Shown: positions 42,553 to 50,046 of the stretch, in pieces
How the letters are laid out: every line of letters begins with the position of its first letter
Position numbering within the stretch: position 1 is the first letter of the stretch
From: Micromonospora chokoriensis
GTDB lineage: Bacteria > Actinomycetota > Actinomycetes > Mycobacteriales > Micromonosporaceae
Direction: 5' to 3'
Length of the DNA stretch: 64,000 nucleotides
Assembly: GCF_900091505.1 (NCBI RefSeq)
Contig: NZ_LT607409.1
Coordinates: 2,480,001-2,544,000, forward strand
Made by a program: the position numbers and the translations under genes
The notes under the pieces: generated by a model
The model's database searches: none
What the model was told of the DNA's origin: nothing
The model's input: only the letters and a program-made list of their open reading frames with translations

Positions 42553-42787
42553 CGTCACGCTGCCGGTCGGCCGCGCTCGCCCGCGTCACGCTGCCGGTCG
42601 GCCGCGCTCGCCCGTGTCACGCTGCCGGTCGTGCGCGCTCGCCCGTGTCACGCTGCCGGTCGGCCGCGCTCGCCCGTGTCACGCTGCCGGTCGGCCGCGC
42701 TCGCCCGTGTCACGCTGCCGGTCGGCCGCGCTCGCCCGTGTCACGCTGCCGGTCGGCCGCGCTCGCCCGTGTCACGCTGCCGGTCGC
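42553..42787. repeat. 31-bp tandem repeat (minisatellite)
   Basis: Unit TGTCACGCTGCCGGTCGGCC followed by GCGCTCGCCCG; units begin at 42553, 42584, 42615, 42646, 42677, 42708, 42739 and 42770 (the last partial). The copies are almost identical (one has GTGCGC for GGCCGC). The period is not a multiple of three and there is no spacer, so it is neither a gene nor a CRISPR array. Confidence 0.92.
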
Positions 42788-43258
42788 TCAGGCGAACCCG
42801 ATCGGGGTGGACCGGATGAACCAGTTGACGTGCCGCTGACGCTCGTCCATGGCGTTGCCGTAGTCGATGGCCGCGTACTGACGCCCGGTCTCGGGCATCG
42901 TGAAGCTCGCCTGCTTCTCGATCCCTGTGCCCGCGACGATGCGCACCACATGCTCACCCGGAGCGACCCGCACCGGGAACAGGACCCAGTTGTGCTGATG
43001 CTCGACCGCGAAGAGCCGATCGACGATCGTCGTGCCGTCGATGCTGACCGTGAGGGCGACCAGGTCATCGGTGAACGACTGGTTGCTCACCCAGAGGTGC
43101 AGGTCCGCCTGGTCCGTCTCCACGAGGCGCACGGCCGGGACGTCCGGGCTCAGCGACACGGCGGGGCTCGGCGGCGGCGGGGGAGCGTCGCCCTCGGTGC
43201 ACCCCGCCGTGGCGAGGAGCGCCGTCACGGTGAGGGTCGCGGCACGCAGTCGGTCCAT
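42788..43258 (-). CDS. Putative lipoprotein, unknown
   Basis: 156 aa. Lipoprotein signal MDRLRAATLTVTALLATAGC with Cys 20. A Pro-rich linker (APPPPPSPAV) and a beta-sandwich-like domain follow (LHLWVSNQSFTDDLVALTVS, VRVAPGEHVVRIVAGTG). The pattern is like Ig-like carrier domains that bind small ligands or other proteins at the cell surface. No named family recognised. The 31-bp repeat begins just past its stop. Confidence 0.75.
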   Translation of the reverse strand: MDRLRAATLTVTALLATAGCTEGDAPPPPPSPAVSLSPDVPAVRLVETDQADLHLWVSNQSFTDDLVALTVSIDGTTIVDRLFAVEHQHNWVLFPVRVAPGEHVVRIVAGTGIEKQASFTMPETGRQYAAIDYGNAMDERQRHVNWFIRSTPIGFA

Positions 43259-43361
43259 TCCGCTGTGACGCCCGACAGCTGCTGTCGGTTCCGTTGATTG
43301 TCGGCGGAACCGGGCGTGCCCGTCGGCCGTCCCATTCCCGGGTGGAGAGGTGGTGAGCCGG

Positions 43362-44366
43362 ATGCGCTCGTCCCGGACGGCACTGGCGGTCGCGCTGCTC
43401 GGCGTGGCCCTGGCTGGCTGCGTCGACACGACAGGGGGGCCGAGGGTGGAGATGGAGCTCGGCCCGGCCGAGATCGTCGACGCGTGGACCTCCTGCGCCG
43501 AGGCGGCACCGCGCGCCGGCGAGGTGATCACCGTGCCAGATCCGCAGACGTCGGCACCGGCCGTGCCCGAGCCGAGAATCGGGCGCATCGACCCGGCGTT
43601 CACACCGGTCGCCGTGGTGCTCTGCGGGCGGGAGATCCGGCCGCGCCCCAACGGGGGGCAGGAACAGACCGCCACCGAGCGGCGCGCCGAGGACATCGGC
43701 GCGCTGCTCGCCGCGCTACGGCTGCCCGACCAGCAGGCCGACGGGCAGGTCGCCTGCACCCTCGACATGGTCATTCCGCCCTGGTTGGCCCTCGTCGACG
43801 AGCAGGGCCGCTGGCTGCGCCCGTACCTGCCGACGGACTCCTGCCGCAAACCGCGTACCGAGGTGACCTCCGCGCTGGCCGGGCTGCAGTGGAAGACGGT
43901 GGCCACCCGTACCGTCGGGCAGGTCGAATCCCCGGCGGCCGAAGCCGCCGGATGCGCGCAGCGGTGGTCGGACATGGTGTGGGTCGAGACCCGCCACGGC
44001 GGCCCCAGGCCGCCCGCGTCGGCCGTGTCACCGGCCGCCGGGCCGCTGCGCCTCTGCGTCTACGAGGTGCCCGCGTCGGAACAGGGCGGCGACAAACCGG
44101 CGGGAGATTTCGTGTACGGCGGGCCGCTGCCTGCCGAGCGTCAGGCGGGCGTGCTCCGGGGCCTGTCCAACCGTCGGGCGGTGGCCGACTGTGCCACCCC
44201 GGCGTCCCGGTTCGCGGTGCTGCGCCCGCTCGACGAAACCACCGCCGGACCCGAGCGGTACGTGGAACTCGACGGCTGCCACCGTTTCCTGGTCACGTCG
44301 CCGGGCGGTGGGGCGCAACTCGGTCAGGGCGACGATGCGCTGGCCAAGCTGCTGGGGCCGGTCTGA
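43362..44366 (+). CDS. Putative lipoprotein, unknown
   Basis: 334 aa. Signal MRSSRTALAVALLGVALAGC, Cys 20 as lipidation site. The mature part is Cys-containing and beta-rich with no domain I know; Cys residues recur (SCAEAAP, LCGREIR, ACTLDM, SCRKP, GCAQRW, LCVYEV, DCATP, GCHRF), suggesting several disulfides outside the cell. ATG 43362 is preferred to GTG 43350/43353, which are too close to GGAGAGG. Divergent from the other lipoprotein gene. Confidence 0.8.
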   Translation: MRSSRTALAVALLGVALAGCVDTTGGPRVEMELGPAEIVDAWTSCAEAAPRAGEVITVPDPQTSAPAVPEPRIGRIDPAFTPVAVVLCGREIRPRPNGGQEQTATERRAEDIGALLAALRLPDQQADGQVACTLDMVIPPWLALVDEQGRWLRPYLPTDSCRKPRTEVTSALAGLQWKTVATRTVGQVESPAAEAAGCAQRWSDMVWVETRHGGPRPPASAVSPAAGPLRLCVYEVPASEQGGDKPAGDFVYGGPLPAERQAGVLRGLSNRRAVADCATPASRFAVLRPLDETTAGPERYVELDGCHRFLVTSPGGGAQLGQGDDALAKLLGPV

Positions 44367-44383
44367 GGGTCGGGGGGTCGGGC

Positions 44384-44396
44384 TAGCGTCCCGTTC
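44384..44396 (+). promoter_or_regulatory. -10 hexamer of a leaderless promoter (VOC gene)
   Basis: TAGCGT (44384-44389) is 7 nt before ATG 44397. Confidence 0.5.
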
Positions 44397-44831
44397 ATGG
44401 CAGCGCGAATCTCCCTGACCCTCGACGCGACCGACGCCCGGGTGCTCGCCGCGTTCTGGAAGACCGCCCTGGGCTACATCGACGAGCCACCACCACCGCC
44501 CTCCGCCACGCGCGAGGAGGGGCCGGCGCAGTACGAGCTACCCGAGGACGACGTACCCGAGGACGGCGCGTGGCTGTGCGACCCGGACGGTGTCGGCCCG
44601 TACCTCTCCATCCTCACCGTCCCGGAGCCCAAGACCGCGAAGAACCGCCTGCACATCGACATCCGGGTGCCGGGGCGCGGCAGCCCCGACGAGCGGTGGG
44701 CGCGGATCAGAGCCGAGGCCGCTCGTCTGGTGCGGGCCGGCGGGACCGTCCTGGTCGAGGTCGACCACCAGCACGTGGTGATGGCCGACCCGGAGGGCAA
44801 CGAGTTCTGCGTGGCGGCAGCCTCAGCCTGA
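44397..44831 (+). CDS. VOC-family protein
   Basis: 144 aa, glyoxalase-like superfamily. ISLTLDATDARVLAAFWKTA at the start, NRLHIDIRVP in the middle and VMADPEGNEFCV at the C-terminus match the subgroup often annotated as glyoxalase-like domain proteins. Likely soluble, small-molecule related. No operon partners; followed by a perfect hairpin. Confidence 0.9.
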   Translation: MAARISLTLDATDARVLAAFWKTALGYIDEPPPPPSATREEGPAQYELPEDDVPEDGAWLCDPDGVGPYLSILTVPEPKTAKNRLHIDIRVPGRGSPDERWARIRAEAARLVRAGGTVLVEVDHQHVVMADPEGNEFCVAAASA

Positions 44832-44876
44832 GGCTCTTACGCGCGTGCCAGGCCCTCTCACGCGCCACCGCTGGCA

Positions 44877-44921
44877 ATCTTGGACAGTTTCCGTTCCGTC
44901 AGAACGGAAACTGTCCAAGAT
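44877..44921. terminator. Perfect 20-bp hairpin between convergent genes
   Basis: ATCTTGGACAGTTTCCGTTC (44877-44896) pairs perfectly with 44902-44921, loop CGTCA. The ends (ATCTTGG/CCAAGAT) match the tips of the long repeats at 4018 and 61425, so it may belong to the same family while working as a bidirectional terminator. Confidence 0.8.
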
Positions 44922-45016
44922 CTACCCCGCCAGCTCTCTTTCGCGCCCGGACGAGCGTCGCTGGCACGATCGGACCCGGCAGGCGTGCCAACATCTGCTG
45001 GGTCTCCGAGGGGGCG

Positions 45017-46066
45017 TCACCAGGTGTCTGGGCGGTCGACGTCTCCGGTCGGTTGGTAACCGCCGAGGATCGTCAGGCCCTCCGCCTCGGTGTAGCCGCT
45101 GCCCCGCCCCTTGCGGAACGCCTCGACGACGCAGTGTTCGACGGCCATCTCCAGCACGTCGCTGCCCTGCCGACGGGCCCGGTAGGGGCCCGCGACGAGG
45201 TCACCGGATCGGGCTTTGTAGCCGTCCGGCGCGCGCTGCGCCCGTACTGTCAACCAGCGACCGGTGTCGTCACCGACCACGAGTGAACCGTCCACGAAGC
45301 GACTGTCCCGCGAGCGGCCGAGCGTGACCGAGCATCCGAGCAACCGTCCACCGGGCGGCACCGATCCCAGGCGGAACGGCACGACGCAGCGGTGGGCACT
45401 GTCGAACCGGACCCTGGCCGCGGTGCCGGTCGCCTCATCCGGGGTGGTCGCGTAGATGTCCAGCTGGGCCCAGAGCCCGTCGGCGGGTTGCCACCGCACG
45501 AACCACAGTTTCCGGTCACCGGACGGGTCGAACCAGGCGACCCCCGAGCGGTCGCCGACCCGCGCCTCGGTGCGTGGCTGCGGTCGCCCGGCCGAGGACA
45601 ACGTCTGCTGCAACCCGTCCAACGCCGCTGCGCTGCGCGCCAACGCGAAACGGGCCTGGCCCTTCGGGCCCCGGAACTCGACGCTCTCGGTGCCACGACC
45701 GGCGCTCCACGTCGCCCACTCGGCGCCGTCGACCAGGGCCTCGGTCGAGAAGTGCACGGTCGCCGGATCGGCGCCGACGTCCTCGGGGCGTGCGATGGCA
45801 CCGCTCTGCCCCGACGCCTCCGGCAGCAGGAGCGCCGCCGCCGGCATGATCGGATCGTCGCTGCCCCGGCCGGTCGGGAACGCCAGGACGACCGAGGTGA
45901 CGGCGACACACGCCGCCGCCACGCCCCCGGCGATCAGCCCACGACGACGCAGCCTGAGCCGGCGACCGCGATGACGGGCCCGCTCCACGATCGGCGTCGG
46001 GTCGACATCGCCGCCCGCGCGGTGCTGGAGAGTGGCGGTGAGCTGCTGATCGAGATCGCTGAACAT
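45017..46066 (-). CDS. Membrane-anchored partner of ECF sigma factor, unknown
   Basis: 349 aa. Short basic cytoplasmic N-terminus (residues 1-42, DLDQQLTATLQHRAGGDVDP), one membrane helix (about 43-63) and a large extracytoplasmic domain. This single-pass layout directly behind a SigE-family gene (TGATG overlap) is that of an anti-sigma factor, but no zinc-binding HxxxCxxC motif is present. Extracellular part unrecognised; it ends in a segment resembling lipoprotein-like sensors. Role as sigma regulator is inference. Confidence 0.78.
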   Translation of the reverse strand: MFSDLDQQLTATLQHRAGGDVDPTPIVERARHRGRRLRLRRRGLIAGGVAAACVAVTSVVLAFPTGRGSDDPIMPAAALLLPEASGQSGAIARPEDVGADPATVHFSTEALVDGAEWATWSAGRGTESVEFRGPKGQARFALARSAAALDGLQQTLSSAGRPQPRTEARVGDRSGVAWFDPSGDRKLWFVRWQPADGLWAQLDIYATTPDEATGTAARVRFDSAHRCVVPFRLGSVPPGGRLLGCSVTLGRSRDSRFVDGSLVVGDDTGRWLTVRAQRAPDGYKARSGDLVAGPYRARRQGSDVLEMAVEHCVVEAFRKGRGSGYTEAEGLTILGGYQPTGDVDRPDTW

Positions 46067-46563
46067 CAGAACTCTCCTGTCCGTGCGGGGGTCAGTGCTT
46101 CCTGCCGCCTTCGCAGCGTCGCCAGGGCACGCTTCGCGTGTGTGCGAACGGTGCCCGCCGAACAGGCGAGGATCTCCGCGATCGAGGTGTCGTCGAGATC
46201 CTCGTAGTAGCGCAGAACGATCACCGTGCGCTGGCTCCTCGGCAGCTCACGGACGAGCCGCCACAACGCGTCGCGCTCGGCCACCACCGTCGCCTCGTCC
46301 GCCGCGCCGGCCCGGTCGGTCACCGCCGCGACCGAGACCTCGCGACTGCTCCGCCGCCGCCACCACGAGTGGTGGGCGTTGACGAGCATCCGACGGACGT
46401 ACGCGTCGGGCCGGTCCGTCCGGGAGATCCGCCCCCAGCGGGCGTACGCCTTGGCGAGGACCTCCTGGACCAGGTCCTCGGCTCGATGCTCGTCATCGGT
46501 CAGCAGTCGGGCGAGCCGCACCAGCGCCGAAGTGCGAGCGAACGCGTACTCCTCGAATGTCAC
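46066..46563 (-). CDS. SigE-family ECF RNA polymerase sigma factor
   Basis: 165 aa. Region 2: FARTSALVRLARLLTDDEHR, AEDLVQEVLAKAYARWGRIS. Region 4: LPRSQRTVIVLRYYEDLDDT, SIAEILACSAGTVRTHAKRA. This is the actinobacterial SigE subfamily (TIGR02983), common in multiple copies in Micromonosporaceae. Coupled to the membrane protein gene that follows. Targets unknown. Confidence 0.94.
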   Translation of the reverse strand: MTFEEYAFARTSALVRLARLLTDDEHRAEDLVQEVLAKAYARWGRISRTDRPDAYVRRMLVNAHHSWWRRRSSREVSVAAVTDRAGAADEATVVAERDALWRLVRELPRSQRTVIVLRYYEDLDDTSIAEILACSAGTVRTHAKRALATLRRRQEALTPARTGEF

Positions 46564-46666
46564 GCCCTATTAACGCCGTAGGCCGGCCAACCCGTAGACA
46601 CCGGTTGGGCGGTTCCTGCCTCAGCCGCCGCCGTCGGGCTGGACGGACGTCGAGCAGTTGGCCTGT

Positions 46667-46897
46667 CTACTTGTCGCTGACGTAGCTGCCCCGCTGCGGC
46701 ACGGTCATCACCAGGCCGCGCTCACGCAGGAGGCGCACTGCCGCGCGCACCGTGCCGCGAGCGACGCCGTACTCCTGCTGAAGGGTCGATTCACTCGGAA
46801 TGGGTCGGCGAGGTTGCAGCTCCCCGGCCTCGATCCGCTTGGCGATCACGTCTGCGAGCTGAACGTACATCGGCGTCGGAGACAGTGGATCGATCAT
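46667..46897 (-). CDS. Minimal GntR-family repressor (HTH only)
   Basis: 76 aa, only the winged-helix domain: MYVQLADVIAKRIEAGELQP, SESTLQQEYGVARGTVRAAV, then the wing VPQRGSYV. No ligand-binding domain. ATG 46897 lies 6 nt after TAGGTT (minus strand, 46904-46909), so the mRNA is probably leaderless. A perfect palindrome, ACGTACATGTACGT, is immediately upstream of that -10 element, fitting autorepression. Divergent from three overlapping small genes. Such short GntR proteins are typical of actinomycete mobile elements. Confidence 0.9.
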   Translation of the reverse strand: MIDPLSPTPMYVQLADVIAKRIEAGELQPRRPIPSESTLQQEYGVARGTVRAAVRLLRERGLVMTVPQRGSYVSDK

Positions 46898-46903
46898 GGA
46901 CGC

Positions 46904-46967
46904 AACCTAGGGCACGTACATGTACGTTCAGATCGTCGGTATGTCTATAGACGTACAGGGACGTACA
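46904..46967. promoter_or_regulatory. GntR operator cluster
   Basis: ACGTACATGTACGT (46914-46927) is a perfect 14-bp palindrome. ATGTCTATAGACGT (46941-46954) is a second one with a single mismatch. ACGTACA recurs at 46951-46957 and 46961-46967, exactly 10 bp apart, one helical turn. All lie between the divergent GntR gene and the small-gene operon, with the GntR -10 hexamer at 46904-46909. Confidence 0.75.
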
Positions 46968-47012
46968 GAGCTACGGTCAACGCGGAAAGGGTCACGGACT
47001 GTAGGAGGCTGG

Positions 47013-47195
47013 ATGCGAAGGGTCCGCTACGACGAATACCTGCTGTCAGTGGCGCTGACCCTTGCGCGGCGACACCGTCCATGTTGGAGCTGGTCGCAAT
47101 GGCGCTACGTGTGCCGCTGTGGCGCGCAGCTTCCCTGTCGATCCCGTCATCGCATCCCGATCAATCGGGGGCACTGGCCCGGTGAAGACCAATGA
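47013..47195 (+). CDS. Small Cys-rich protein of the GntR-linked operon
   Basis: 60 aa, basic: MRRVRYDEYLLSVALTLARR, then PCWSWSQWRYVCRCGAQLPC. Cys residues in CxC and CxxxxxC spacing suggest a small metal-binding site. AGGAGGCTGG directly precedes ATG 47013. Overlaps the next gene by ATGA. No family name known to me. Confidence 0.75.
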   Translation: MRRVRYDEYLLSVALTLARRHRPCWSWSQWRYVCRCGAQLPCRSRHRIPINRGHWPGEDQ

Positions 47196-47410
47196 CGCGG
47201 CACGGGCCGGTTCTGCCGATCTGGCTGTGTGAGGCGTGCGACCGGCCGTGGCCCTGCCGTTCGCGGCGCGATGAATTGCTGGGCGAGTATACCGATGCTT
47301 CATCCTTGCTGACCATCTACATGGGTACGTGCCTGGTGTCCGCTCGGCAGGACATGAGCTGGGCTCCGCACGACACCCTCCGGCTCCGCTTCCTCGGGTG
47401 GATCCCGTGA
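47192..47410 (+). CDS. Small protein with WxCxxCxxPWPC motif
   Basis: 72 aa. N-terminal IWLCEACDRPWPCRSRRDEL has three Cys and two Trp, like a small zinc knuckle; the rest is a helical stretch (LLGEYTDASSLLTIYMGTCL). Its ATG overlaps the upstream stop and its own stop overlaps the next GTG (GTGA), so three genes form a tight translational unit. I have an impression of similar short proteins in actinomycete accessory regions; function unknown. Confidence 0.78.
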   Translation: MTRHGPVLPIWLCEACDRPWPCRSRRDELLGEYTDASSLLTIYMGTCLVSARQDMSWAPHDTLRLRFLGWIP

Positions 47411-47727
47411 CCACACTCAAGTCCGGCGACGTCGTGCTGATCGGGTCGGCGTGTTCGGCGCAGTTCAGCGGTGAGCGGGCGCTACGCATCCGGCTCGTGT
47501 CGATCGGCGACGTCGACCCGTACCACGGATGGGTGTGGCTGACGGGCTACGTGCTCGACGCGAAGGAGGCGGCTACGGATCGGAGGGAGGTCTACGTCAA
47601 GCGAGCAGGAATCGTGGTCGAGCAGAGACGGCCGCGTTTGCCGCAAGTAAGTCGGAGCGGAGTACCAAGCTTGACCCAGGCTCGTTTGATTCGAGAACGG
47701 GATGGGCTTGCCCGCAGAGTGGGTTAG
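47407..47727 (+). CDS. Small beta-rich protein of the GntR-linked operon
   Basis: 106 aa, starting at GTG 47407 within the previous stop. VTTLKSGDVVLIGSACSAQF, ALRIRLVSIGDVDPYHGWVW, LTGYVLDAKEAATDRREVYV suggest a small beta-barrel of the type seen in nucleic-acid- or SH3-like folds, followed by an Arg-rich helix. No named family. Last gene of the unit. Confidence 0.72.
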   Translation: MTTLKSGDVVLIGSACSAQFSGERALRIRLVSIGDVDPYHGWVWLTGYVLDAKEAATDRREVYVKRAGIVVEQRRPRLPQVSRSGVPSLTQARLIRERDGLARRVG

Positions 47728-47773
47728 CTTGCGGTGCGCGGCTACTGCCGAGCGATGCGTGCAGACGATGCCG

Positions 47774-48154
47774 TCAGAGCTGCTGGACGATCTGAATCGG
47801 ATTGCCGTCCGGGTCAGCCACCCAGGCGATCAGCAGGCGATCGAGCCACCGGTGGGGTGCGGCCAGGGCAGGGACGCCGTTCGCCGTGAGTTCGGCGTAC
47901 GCGGCGGCGGTGTCGTCGGTCCAGAGGATCACCGCAGCCCGTTGACCCTGGGGTACGGGGTCGAGCCCGTGGTCGTCCCGGGTGGAGGCAACCGAGGCTA
48001 TGCCGATCTTGTAGCTGTCGAGTACGAGATCGACGTGAATGGGCTCGCCTTCGGTTGGCACCCGGAAGGTCTCGGCGAAGCCGAGGCCCGTGTAGAACTC
48101 GGAGGTGCGCGAGACGTCCTTGCTGAAGAGGATCACCTGAGGATCACGAAACAT
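47774..48154 (-). CDS. VOC-family protein
   Basis: 126 aa, glyoxalase/bleomycin-resistance-like fold: VILFSKDVSRTSEFYTGLGF, IHVDLVLDSYKIGIASVAST, AAVILWTDDTAAAYAELTAN, LLIAWVADPDGNPIQIVQ. ATG 48154 is chosen (GTG 48160 also possible). Substrate unknown; some relatives bind and sequester drugs. Confidence 0.88.
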   Translation of the reverse strand: MFRDPQVILFSKDVSRTSEFYTGLGFAETFRVPTEGEPIHVDLVLDSYKIGIASVASTRDDHGLDPVPQGQRAAVILWTDDTAAAYAELTANGVPALAAPHRWLDRLLIAWVADPDGNPIQIVQQL

Positions 48155-48385
48155 CGACACCGCCTGACGTTATCAACGAGGCGACTTTCCGAGCGGGGGA
48201 CCACTGCCGAGCAGCAGGCAGCTACGCGCCCGGGGAGGGGAACGAAGGACGCTTGAACTGATGAAGCGAATTATGTTCATCATTGCATGATGCTGGCACG
48301 CTGCGTAGGTTGTCGTGACGCGTTCGCGGGGCGTTACTTGTTGACATGAAGTCCACTCGTTTTCGAAGGACTGGTGAAAGGCGCT
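48155..48385. other. Intergenic region, lower GC, no gene recognised
   Basis: About 230 nt with visibly lower GC than the window, including an A/T-rich stretch near 48260-48290. It separates the divergent VOC gene and the membrane protein gene. No stable palindrome or clear promoter is assigned. Confidence 0.4.
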
Positions 48386-49138
48386 ATGGGTCGTTTTGTG
48401 GTATGGGCGAAGGATCCAGTCGTTGTGTCGGTGGTTAGCGTAATTGCTGGCCTGTGCACCTTTGTTGGTGTGCTTGTTGCGGTGGCCTCACTCACTCGAG
48501 ACGAGATGCGCGACTCTGGCCCCGCAGCGGCTTTCTCTCAGAAGCCAACTCCCTCCCTCCCTCCCGAACCCGTTTTGAAGCCTTCCGCGTCAGAGTCCTT
48601 GAGCGAAGAGGCAAGCAGGCAGTCGCCGTCGACCGAAGGCCTCTCAGGCGAACCAGTTGTCCCGGAAAGCGGGCCCGTGGAGACTATCCCAGGGCCTTCT
48701 CTCGCTGCCAAAGACCTGAGCGAGCATTTAGAAGAAACTGACTGTTGCCCTGACCGTAACGGAGGTTTTGAGAAGTTTGCTTCGGTGGTGATGGGTGGGA
48801 AGCCCTACCAGCAGTCTGTTCAGTTCACCTGTCGCGGCAAGAATACATACTTCGTAATACCGGTAGGCGGTTTCAAGGCGCTCAGATTTTGGCTCGGACT
48901 CGACGACAAGACGCCCTACGCATCCGGGCGTGCGGCAGATGTGACATTCTACTCGAATTCGGGCCAGCAGATCGGTGTCAAAAAGACCGCGGCGCTTGGG
49001 AAGCCTTCGGCGGTGGAAGTTAATCTACAAGGTGTTGTCCAACTTAAGGTTCGTTGCGCTGGCCGAGACCAGCAGACTAGCGAGCAGCGTGACGTTGAGC
49101 ATGTAGCGTTCGGGCAAGCTGTGCTGATCAATGAATAG
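48386..49138 (+). CDS. Membrane-anchored protein with NPCBM-like domain
   Basis: 250 aa. One N-terminal membrane helix (VVVSVVSVIAGLCTFVGVLV), a long Pro/Ser/Glu linker (residues about 45-115) and a C-terminal beta-sandwich with FKALRFWLGLDDKTPYASGR, VTFYSNSGQQIG and VVQLKVRC. This follows the NPCBM (NEW2) carbohydrate-binding pattern. It is probably anchored with the domain outside. Codon use is clearly less GC-biased than in its neighbours, suggesting recent transfer. ATG 48386 or GTG 48374 may be the start. Confidence 0.75.
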   Translation: MGRFVVWAKDPVVVSVVSVIAGLCTFVGVLVAVASLTRDEMRDSGPAAAFSQKPTPSLPPEPVLKPSASESLSEEASRQSPSTEGLSGEPVVPESGPVETIPGPSLAAKDLSEHLEETDCCPDRNGGFEKFASVVMGGKPYQQSVQFTCRGKNTYFVIPVGGFKALRFWLGLDDKTPYASGRAADVTFYSNSGQQIGVKKTAALGKPSAVEVNLQGVVQLKVRCAGRDQQTSEQRDVEHVAFGQAVLINE

Positions 49139-49251
49139 GGCGGTCGATACTACGAGTCTGCAGCGGGCAGTGTTGTGTCGTGGCTGAGGGGACGCAACGG
49201 GGACTAGCCAACTTGCCGCTGTCGTCCAGCCCGGTCTGCCGTGGGGTTAAC

Positions 49252-49318
49252 TCAGATTGAGCAGGTACCTGTGTGCCCGGCAAGATTCGCACCTGCGGCC
49301 TTGGGATTAGAATTTCCC
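49252..49318. repeat. Degenerate attachment-site copy (tRNA-Arg 3' end)
   Basis: 67 nt matching 49794-49860 at 60 positions, including the 3' half of tRNA-Arg and 21 nt of sequence beyond its 3' end. It lacks the tRNA 5' half. This is how an integrase-generated att duplication looks after decay. Confidence 0.8.
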
Positions 49319-49508
49319 GTGGATTTTTAGGGCCTGTCTGACGGGCCGCAAGCTCCGCCGCTTGGGAGCGGCCGCCATCGCGCTGCCGCCGTCACGCTTG
49401 AGGCACGGCGGCTGGTGCGGGAGGCCCAGAAGGTAGCCACGAAACGACGGGCCGTTGGTAATAGGCTTTCCGCAGCAGCAACGCTCCATCGAGAATCGGT
49501 GGTAGGAG
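49319..49508. other. Remnant DNA inside the integration scar
   Basis: 190 nt between the degenerate att copy and the integrase fragment. No intact gene. A plus-strand frame contains VREAQKVATKRRAVGNRLSA, which may be a fragment of a mobile-element protein, but I cannot assign it. Confidence 0.4.
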
Positions 49509-49745
49509 TTAGTCGAGCGCGGCCTGTGTGCGTGGGTCGCGCCGCTCGTCCACTTGGGCCAGCAGGCGGGTGCGTGCCTTCTCGGCTTCCTTCGCGGCAG
49601 CGCGGCCGGAGTGATGACCTCGCTGAGGTAGTGCCGCTTGCCGCTGATCGGGTCGACGCCGGCATAGACCTTGACCCGCAGTGACCCGCTGGGCAGGGGT
49701 TCGATCTCGCCGCGCTGGTGCTTGGTGCGCCGTTCGAGCTGTCAC
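49509..49745 (-). pseudogene. Tyrosine integrase fragment (frameshifted N-terminus)
   Basis: Two frames together give the N-terminal arm-type-DNA-binding part of an actinomycete phage/ICE integrase: RRTKHQRGEIEPLPSGSLRV, KVYAGVDPISGKRHYLSEVI, then, after a frameshift near 49610, AAAKEAEKARTRLLAQVDER and a stop. The catalytic domain (R...HxxR...Y) is absent. It points away from the tRNA-Arg gene, the usual place of an integrase next to its attachment site. Confidence 0.8.
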
Positions 49746-49793
49746 GAGGCCGCCGCAGCGGGCTTGCACCACGAATAGCCCCAAGCAGGCCGG

Positions 49794-49860
49794 TCAGATT
49801 GAGGAAGTACCTGTGCGCCCGGCAGGATTCGAACCTGCGGCCTTGGGATTAGAAGTCCCC
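49794..49860. repeat. Attachment-site copy at the intact tRNA-Arg
   Basis: The intact partner of 49252-49318. It covers the 3' half of tRNA-Arg and 21 nt beyond its 3' end. Confidence 0.8.
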
Positions 49861-49886
49861 TGCTCTATCCGCTGAGCTACGGGCGC
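49815..49886 (-). tRNA. tRNA-Arg (anticodon TCT)
   Basis: 72-nt cloverleaf on the minus strand: acceptor GCGCCCG/CGGGCGC, D arm GCTC...GAGC, anticodon loop CTTCTAA, T arm GCAGGTTCGAATCCTGC. The 3' CCA is not encoded. The anticodon TCT decodes AGA. Its 3' end served as an integration site (see the att copy). Confidence 0.95.
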
Positions 49887-50046
49887 GTGTGGCGTGGGTG
49901 TCGCGCCCAGAGGGTACCGCCGTCCGGCTTCCCGGCGGCGTAAAGGGTGCCCGCGTCCACGTTGCCGAGCAGGGTCTCACGTCGGCCGTGCGGCGGGCAT
50001 CCGGGTTACCCGGAACCGACGTGACCTTGACCCGTACCGTTGCCTG

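Noticed and set aside
42553..42787. Array of near-identical 31-bp units considered as a CRISPR array
   Set aside because: The units are directly adjacent with no unique spacers, and there are no cas genes in the window.
47013..47727. Toxin-antitoxin operon
   Set aside because: Three small genes with a repressor suggest it, but none has a recognisable toxin or antitoxin fold and the repressor is on the other strand; kept only as an unknown module.
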